Assembly (NCBI GenBank): GCA_029931535.1
Contig: JAQPZY010001498.1
Location: forward strand, 1,624,001 to 1,688,000
Direction of reading: 5' to 3'
Source of the DNA: Margaritifera margaritifera
Lineage: Eukaryota > Mollusca > Bivalvia > Unionida > Margaritiferidae
Length of the DNA: 64,000 bases
Shown: positions 59,501-64,000 of the stretch, piece after piece
Layout: each line of letters begins with the position of its first letter
Numbering within the stretch: position 1 is the stretch's first letter
Notes under the pieces: generated by a model
The model's database searches: none
Told to the model about the DNA's origin: nothing
The model's input: the letters and a program-made list of their open reading frames with translations, nothing else
Position numbers and translations under genes: made by a program

Positions 59501-62500
59501 TATTGAAAGATCTCAATTTGAGGAAGAAAATTTGAAATGTTTGGTGAAACCAGCGTTTGGTTTGTGATGTACAAATAATGTTATGATGCAGAAACCATTT
59601 TTCTTCTTTTGGTTCAGGTGACCTTTGACCTTTTGACCACAAAATCAATATGGTTGTTCCTTTACCCCCACCCAGTACAAGCCTTCACAAAGTCTGGCCC
59701 GTTATTGTGTGGATTCCATTGTTCTTCTTTCAGTCACAGTTACCTTGACCTTTGGATTCCTTAATTGATATGCTTCTTCCTTGTCCCATGTGCAAAGCAT
59801 CAACAAAGTTTAGTAGCTGTAGATGGTGGAGAAGTAAAGTTATTGGGTGAAAACAAAACTGGTAACAAACGAATGGATGGACAGACAACATCTTAACATA
59901 ATACACTACACCTTATGGCAGGTGTATAAAAAAACCTACTTTGAACCACAAAGACATGCGCAGGGCTTCTGTTCATCAAGTAAAGCAAAAGAGTTTGAAA
60001 TCAATTTTTTTAATGCTCCTTGATAAATGTATCCGAATTTTAGGTACCAATCATCAACTGTGAACTGACCTTCAGAACTGCCAAATTAGTACATTTTCTG
60101 TCTCTAAATCCTTTTTAATAACACATTTAATACTCGTCTATGACATGAGCTCATAATGAGGCTGGGAGGGTAAATATTCAGAAAACACTACAAAATAAGA
60201 AATACTTGAGTAGGAACATGAAAGCAAATGTAAACACTTACACATTATGCTGCTCATAATCTTAAAATTGATGATAAGTTGAGATCATTCGTCGAAGAGG
60301 ATCAAGAAAGGTGCAGATTTAAAGAGGTGTCTCGGCTGACTCAAAAATTCTAGAAGGGATGATGTAGTGAGTAGATCTGTCTGAGATCTGTAGGAGGGAC
60401 GATTCAACAAAATTCAAGGAGGTCAATTTTGTTAGCATGTGGGCGGTTCTCAATAGAATCGCTTGGTGGTGTGCTGTTCGGTTGAAATCAAAATCAGGGT
60501 GGATGAATCTGTGACGAGGAATTGAAATCTGATCCACCTGAAGGGAGCGTGAACAGGCAGGCATGTCTCAGACAAGTGGGTGACGAATATCTCAACACTC
60601 ATCACTGACAATGAGAAGTCTCAATGTCAGAGCGGGCTGATTCTACTGCATCAAGTGTATTTGGCCAAGACGTAACCTCTCAACTTTTTTTGCGGTGCGT
60701 GGGTGACATGATGCTGATGAAATCTAACTCTGATCTATGTTGATCAAATTCAGTGCAGCTGCCCTAGAGCAAACCTCTGCAAGCATTCAGGAAGTGTACA
60801 GTTTAATACAGAAGATACAATAAGCACATAAAAAGGGGTCAGATGTATACTGGTCTTGAAACCAAAAGGACTTTTCAATTTGTAAGTCCTTTTGCTTTCT
60901 GACCATTTAAGAAAAGTTTATGAAAACTTGAACAGCATCCAGAATTTTTTTTAAAGACATGACAACATAACAAGTTTTGATCACATTAACTTTAATTTAA
61001 AAGGCCTTATTACTTCAGATTGATAAAGCTTGTTTTCAAACTGTTTTTGCATTTATATTATTATCCCAATTTTGACCTTCAAATTTCCTTTTAGTTATCT
61101 AATCACGGATTTTTTTTATAAGTTTGATTTTTGAGCTGAAATGAATTATAACATTTTCTAATATGGCAGATGTTTTATGTACAAATCATAAAATTATTTT
61201 AGAATCTGACAGATTCTGGATTCCAGAAAATATAAACATTGGTTCAATAGTTACTTTCTCTCTGTTCACTGCCTCTGTGAATTTTCTCGGTAGTTAATAT
61301 TTGTAGAACAAGCAAGTATAATATGTCATATTCTTGATTTAGGAATCTAGAAATTCCTTAAACTAGTACCAAATTCAAGACAAGGGCATTTGCAACTAAC
61401 TTTATATAACTTAACATGAATTGAAATAAGAGAACCTACATTCCTCAAGTATGTTTTTAAGACCAAATACACTTTGTTAGCATCTATAAATGATTACTCT
61501 TCGTGTTACACTGTGATCTGTTTGTGCTATGTGATCTGCCATGTCAAAATCTATATCATTTTTAAATTAATTTTTAAAATTATGACAACATGTACCAGCT
61601 TCCAGGACTCTCTAAATATTAAAAACATGTTATTTCAAATCCATAATTACAAGGACATATGAACACATTTTGATATAAGACAAAAAAAAAAAAAGAAAAA
61701 GAAACAAAGAAAAGAAAATGTCCTCTGACCCAACTCACTAATTTAACAAGAGTATTGTGAATGGCACATTATACGCCTCCCCATGTTCAACAGTCCTATA
61801 GGTAAATGAATTTTTTTTGCAGAAAAATATTTTCTTCTTTCAGTCATGGTAACCTTCAACTTTAACCCTTTTACTACAAAACTGACAGACTTCTTCCTTA
61901 CCCTATGTTCGAGCAATCCACAAAGTTAGGTCCAGGTCTGTGATGTAGCAATGTTATTGTGCAGCAACCCTTTTTCTCCATTCTGTCACAGTGACATTGA
62001 CCTTTTGACTACAACATCAAGAGGCTACTGCCTGACCTCAAATGCAAGCAACCCACAAAGTTTAGTTGAGGTATTATGAAGAACTAGTGTTATTGTGTGG
62101 AAACCATTTTTATACAATCAGTGACCTTAACCATTGAACTTTTGGCTCCAAAATCAACAGGATTTTTTCTTACCCCAAGTGCATACCAGCCACAAACTTT
62201 GGTAACCGTAGATGATGGATAACTCAGGTTCTAGTGTGGACAACATTTTTATCCTTTCAGAGAGAGCTTCATCTTTGACTTTGAGTCCAAAATCAAGTAC
62301 AAGTTGTGCACAAAGAATAGTTAATTGTAGATAGTGAAGAAGTTATTGAGTGGAAACAATTTTTCTTCTTTCAGTCAGTGATCTGGACTGTTAAGATTTC
62401 GAGCCCGAAATCGGTATGGTTCTTCCTTATCCCAAATGCAAGCCTTCCACAAAGTTTGGTAACTGTATATGACAGAAAACTAGAGTTATTGTGTAGATAT

Positions 62501-63098
62501 GAAATTGGTAACAGACAGATGAATGGACAGATGGACAAAATCATAACATAATACACTCAACCTTATGGCGGGTGTATAAAAACAAGTGATGCTTTAAAGA
62601 AATCCAATATATTGGTATTATTAAATCCGTAGAATTTCAAGTAGAGGCAGGAAAGTTCTTTTTTTTTCACCAAATTTTTTTATCTCCACCTTTGTGATAT
62701 TATCAAAATTCCTCACAATAATCAAGGAGATCATTTCTACTCTAACTTCCAGTGAACATCATAACACCTTTCATTAATCAAGCTGTTTCTTGTATTTATA
62801 ATTAATACATTACATAAACCAATTCAACTGTTAAAAATATTCACATGTATTTGAAATTTGACGTTCTTAGTGCAATTACTAAGCATTATTAAAAAGCCTA
62901 TACCTGTCTCTTCTACGCCGACTGTATCTATGGCAGTCATAGGCATAATGCCCCCTGTCTCCACACTCGTAGCATCTGTCATCGGGGTTAAATGGGCGCC
63001 TGGAGCGGGGTGGGGGACCACGTCCACCTCGCAGCCAAGGTTTGGGACGTACTTTTCCATTTGAATGCTCTACACGAACTCTTGATCCACATATGCTT
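44431..63098 (-). CDS. SRSF7: Serine/arginine-rich splicing factor 7 (9G8-type), last three coding exons
   Basis: Spliced frames 63098-62904, 54712-54620 and 44560-44431 join in phase and give about 138 residues. They hold the end of the RRM ([14 protein letters not shown]), an Arg/Gly/Pro linker, a CCHC zinc knuckle ([15 protein letters not shown]-x2-C-x4-H-x4-C), [10 protein letters not shown], and an RS domain ending [10 protein letters not shown]. The knuckle between RRM and RS tail separates SRSF7 from other small SR proteins, and residues from [15 protein letters not shown] through CHRYSRRRR are almost those of vertebrate SRSF7. It binds GAY-rich RNA and acts in splice-site choice and mRNA export in the nucleus. 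The RRM exons and promoter lie beyond 64000. The introns are 8.2 and 10.1 kb and full of repeat arrays. The total length is probably near 210 residues, slightly shorter than the human protein. Confidence 0.9.
44571..47929 (-). other. SRSF7 intron part, no second gene
   Basis: Contains an (ACAG)n run at 45759-45775 and an aacatacacagacagacaa-type right end without a clear array. A GC-richer patch at 46230-46340 has minus-strand words like a cassette exon ([15 protein letters not shown], donor-like gtacgtg), but no good acceptor was found, so it is not called. Confidence 0.4.
47930..50640. mobile_element. Array family B, long array of about 17 units in an SRSF7 intron
   Basis: The units, about 143-148 bp, contain catccaagatcttgatgata, attccaagtttgatcaaaat, cggatcagaaatatggcttc, cagagtggtaacaagctcag, ccaatcagatgcaagatcac and ctcattaatatgcatggatc. 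The right end (tgacgaaggacgatgcacaa, cagacacagggctattatca, taagctctctcgac) resembles the right ends of family A. The array is unidirectional. Confidence 0.75.
50641..53049 (-). other. SRSF7 intron part, no gene
   Basis: Scattered short repeats: ctgataatatccaagtcact-type, ccattatgtcatgcc-type and one part of family D near 52140-52175 (ggcttgaaaatttaatcagg). A GC-rich patch at 51870-51950 has many G runs. No exon is seen. Confidence 0.4.
53050..53850. mobile_element. Array family C, copy 1
   Basis: A left flank (gaagagtaccgtgaatggca, cttaatatgcctgctccatg, tttaatagtcctccatg) precedes about five ~140-bp units (cagtcacagtgaccttgacc, tttgacctcaaaatcaatag, cttccttacccaaagtgcaa, gccatccacaaagtttggt, agaactaatgttattgtgca, gaaaccatttttcttctttc). 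It ends gagacagacagacatcagca, taacataatacactccacat. This is the pearl/HINE-like plan with an ACAG run. Confidence 0.75.
53851..54205. mobile_element. Array family D, copy 1
   Basis: The words gctataatggcctggaaatc, taatctggccatctacatat, ggtttttgcttaattgagtt and aacaaggtttcc are followed by gacagatggacatacagatg, atgaccaaattaagatgacc and tgctgcaagcaactggggta. The end (gatgacctgctgcaag, ggggtataaaa) recurs at 56180 and, inverted, at about 56530. Confidence 0.6.
54620..54712 (-). CDS. SRSF7: SRSF7 exon: RS domain, part 1
   Basis: The acceptor is attccccag at 54713 and the donor is tatag|gtagga at 54620/54619. Length 93 nt, so it can be skipped without changing frame. It reads [20 protein letters not shown], then [10 protein letters not shown]. 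The phase matches both neighbouring exons. Confidence 0.87.
54713..55619 (-). other. SRSF7 intron part, no gene
   Basis: Unique-looking sequence with a C-rich patch at 55335-55445. Short plus frames here (for example 54884-55110) are on the strand opposite to the gene and have no motif. Confidence 0.4.
55620..56185. mobile_element. Array family D, copy 2
   Basis: About three units (gctataatgacctgaaaatc, cagggcatctatatatcaat, acaaaaatgcctaccaaaca, tttggtttttgctttattgc, cccaacaaggtttttttgtc), then the end gatggatggacttgtgtatg, gacagatgaacatgacaaaa, tcgatatgacccgctgcaag. An inverted part of the same family is at about 56520-56715. Confidence 0.6.
56186..57327 (-). other. SRSF7 intron part with an inverted family D fragment
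   Basis: At 56520-56715, ctgcttgcaacaggggcact, gtcatgtccagccctgtcca and tttcaggccattacagcaat are the reverse complement of family D words. A poly(T) tract (56740-56760) and a poly(G) run (57241-57260) follow. No exon is seen. Confidence 0.45.
57328..58065. mobile_element. DNA transposon/MITE with ~24-bp inverted ends and TA boundary
   Basis: The left end TACCATATATACTCACTTAT matches the reverse complement of the right end (TACCGTATGTACTCAATTAC); both continue with AAGT. The word gggtcaacttataagcgcaa (57398) and its inverse ccaacttatagtccaatcga (58023) make a second, inner inverted pair. Ends begin with TA, compatible with a Tc1/mariner-type TA target. No transposase frame. Poly(G) occupies about 57998-58018. 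Confidence 0.6.
58066..58489 (-). other. SRSF7 intron part, no feature seen
   Basis: Plain AT-rich sequence without repeat or exon signal. Confidence 0.4.
58490..59935. mobile_element. Array family C, copy 2 (longest)
   Basis: The left flank (caagagtttcttgaatagca, cattataagcccccacactg) is followed by about eight units. The middle is interrupted by diverged sequence at 59200-59540. It ends atggatggacagacaacatc, ttaacataatacactacacc, ttatggcaggtgtataaaaa. The left cattata(a/c)gcc and right ggc-ggtgtata words are inversely complementary, as in subterminal inverted repeats. Confidence 0.75.
60280..60800 (-). promoter_or_regulatory. SRSF7: Non-repetitive GAY-rich island in an SRSF7 intron: candidate autoregulatory (poison-exon) region
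   Basis: This segment is GC-richer than the intron and belongs to no array family. On the transcribed strand it is dense in GAT/GAC triplets (gatcaacatagatcagagtt, cagatctcagacagatctac, ctgattttgatttcaa). SRSF7 with an intact zinc knuckle prefers GAY repeats, and vertebrate SR genes control themselves through conserved cassette exons with stops. A usable acceptor (cgctcccttcag, near 60541) precedes gtggatcagatttc; a convincing donor was not found. The assignment is inference. Confidence 0.35.
60801..61739 (-). other. SRSF7 intron part, no feature seen
   Basis: AT-rich unique sequence ending in an A-rich purine run (61680-61717). Confidence 0.4.
61740..62580. mobile_element. Array family C, copy 3 (complete)
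   Basis: The left flank (aacaagagtattgtgaatgg, cacattatacgcctccccat, gttcaacagtcctatagg), about five units and right end (taacagacagatgaatggac, agatggacaaaatcataaca, taatacactcaaccttatgg, cgggtgtataaaa) are all present. ATACGCC on the left pairs with GGCG(G)GTGTAT on the right. It is the reference copy for family C. Confidence 0.78.
62904..63098 (-). CDS. SRSF7: SRSF7 exon: RRM end and zinc knuckle
   Basis: The acceptor is tttgtatttcag at 63099-63110 and the donor gacag|gtatag at 62904/62903. The exon starts with the last base of a split codon and ends with two bases (AG) of the next. Length 195 nt. Confidence 0.88.
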
Positions 63099-63374
63099 CT
63101 GAAATACAAATTTTATCATCACAGACAATTACGCAACCTGTGGCAAATTGTTGATGGGATAAAACCTCTCACTAGGTGCATATCTAGAAACTTTCAGTTA
63201 TAATTTATCTTCTACTTCCTTTTGCTGTTATACAGAGATGAATTTTCCCCTAACCCCCCCCCCCCCCACCATGGTTAAGAGTATGCCATCTTATTGAACT
63301 TTCTTTTCTGTATTGCTGCATTGATCAAACTCACTAGAATTGCTATCATGCCCAGTACAGAGCTCACTAAAAAT

Positions 63375-63785
63375 AGCCTAACAAGAGTACTATGAATGGT
63401 GCATTGTATGCCCATGTTTTTTTAGTCCTATGTAGAAAACTGAAATTTATGCACAGAAACCATTTTTCTTCTTTCAGAGTGACCTTGACCTTTGGATCCC
63501 TGAAATGAAAAGGCTTCTTCCTTGCCCTATGTACAACCCATCCTCAAAGTTTGGGCTAGGTCTGTCATTTAGAACTAATGTTATTGTGCAGAAACCATAT
63601 TTCTTCTTTCGAACCTCGACTCAAAAATCAATAGGGTTCGTCCTTGCACCAAATGGAAGCCATACACAAAGCTTGGGGACTGCAGACTACGGAGAACAAA
63701 TTATTGTGTGGAAACCATTTATCTTCTTTCATTTGGAGTGACCTTGACCTTTGATTTTTTAAAAGCCTGAAATCATCAGGGTTTA
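63375..63785. mobile_element. Array family C, copy 4, 5' part
   Basis: The left flank (aacaagagtactatgaatgg, tgcattgtatgcccatgttt) is followed by two to three units (gaccttgacctttggatccc, ttccttgccctatgtacaac, agaactaatgttattgtgca), with no right end. It lies upstream of the zinc-knuckle exon, in the next intron of SRSF7. Confidence 0.7.
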
Positions 63786-64000
63786 CGAGAAAATCTTGGA
63801 CTATTTAAGAGAATGTGGTTTATAAAAAAAAATGTAATCATGTTTTAAGACGCGTGTTATCTTTATCTGTAATTTCATATACATTTTACAGAATTTCAAC
63901 ATCTTTACATTCTCTATTTTATCTTTTAATACTTAATATTTACATTTATTTGGAACGGTTTATCTTCATAAATTTTTGTGTAATTCATTTTTCACATTTT

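Noticed and set aside
62858..63064. 68-codon plus frame
   Set aside because: Antisense shadow of the SRSF7 zinc-knuckle exon.

Overview
The window looks like AT-rich nuclear DNA of a marine mollusc, probably a bivalve. The evidence is: spliced genes with GT-AG introns of 2-10 kb; a C-terminal membrane module of a type I associate with molluscan proteins; very many short tandem arrays that end in ACGG/ACAG-type tetranucleotide runs and have conserved flanks, the layout described for bivalve 'pearl'/HINE (Helentron-derived) elements; and hairpin-headed repeats. No mitochondrial, bacterial or tRNA-cluster signature is seen. The species call is inference.

Host genes. Two are well supported. (1) On the plus strand, exons 6608-6717 and 9034-9246 give the last 106 codons of a single-pass membrane protein whose upstream exons are not identified. 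(2) On the minus strand, exons 63098-62904, 54712-54620 and 44560-44431 encode the end of the RRM, the CCHC zinc knuckle and the whole RS tail of an SRSF7 (9G8-type) splicing factor; the RRM exons lie beyond the right edge. Its two introns (8.2 and 10.1 kb) are largely filled with repeat arrays. One non-repeat island (about 60280-60800) is rich in GAY triplets on the transcribed strand and may be an autoregulatory segment. Weaker exon candidates are at 13318 and 15889.

Virus-like DNA. Positions 1 to about 5310 are the decayed right part of an adintovirus/Maverick-class element. On the minus strand it has a conserved small membrane protein, a penton-like minor capsid protein, a pX-like core peptide and an F54H12.2-type major capsid protein, all frameshifted; the last one runs off the left edge. 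Beside them are a lysine-rich zinc-knuckle ORF, a Ser/Thr-rich ORF with a TATA/CRE promoter, and three kinds of repeat block that make up the element's outer end. A second, related element lies at about 22.0-27.5 kb. It shares the Ser/Thr-rich ORF fragment and the end repeats, shows no capsid gene, and carries a BIR (IAP-type) domain gene followed by tightly overlapping small ORFs. Inverted copies of a sulfotransferase-like exon sit at or near its two sides (22.4 and 28.1 kb).

Layout. 1-5.3 kb: element 1. 5.3-9.3 kb: membrane-protein gene with an inverted duplication in its intron. 9.3-22 kb: repeats (41-bp and 22-bp satellites, MITE, SINE, probable solo LTR, hairpin-headed repeats). 22-28.3 kb: element 2. 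28.3-44 kb: pearl/HINE-like arrays and a fossil transposase-like segment. 44-64 kb: SRSF7 gene with array-filled introns. Nothing suggests that the host genes and the elements work together; the virus-like genes are mostly broken.
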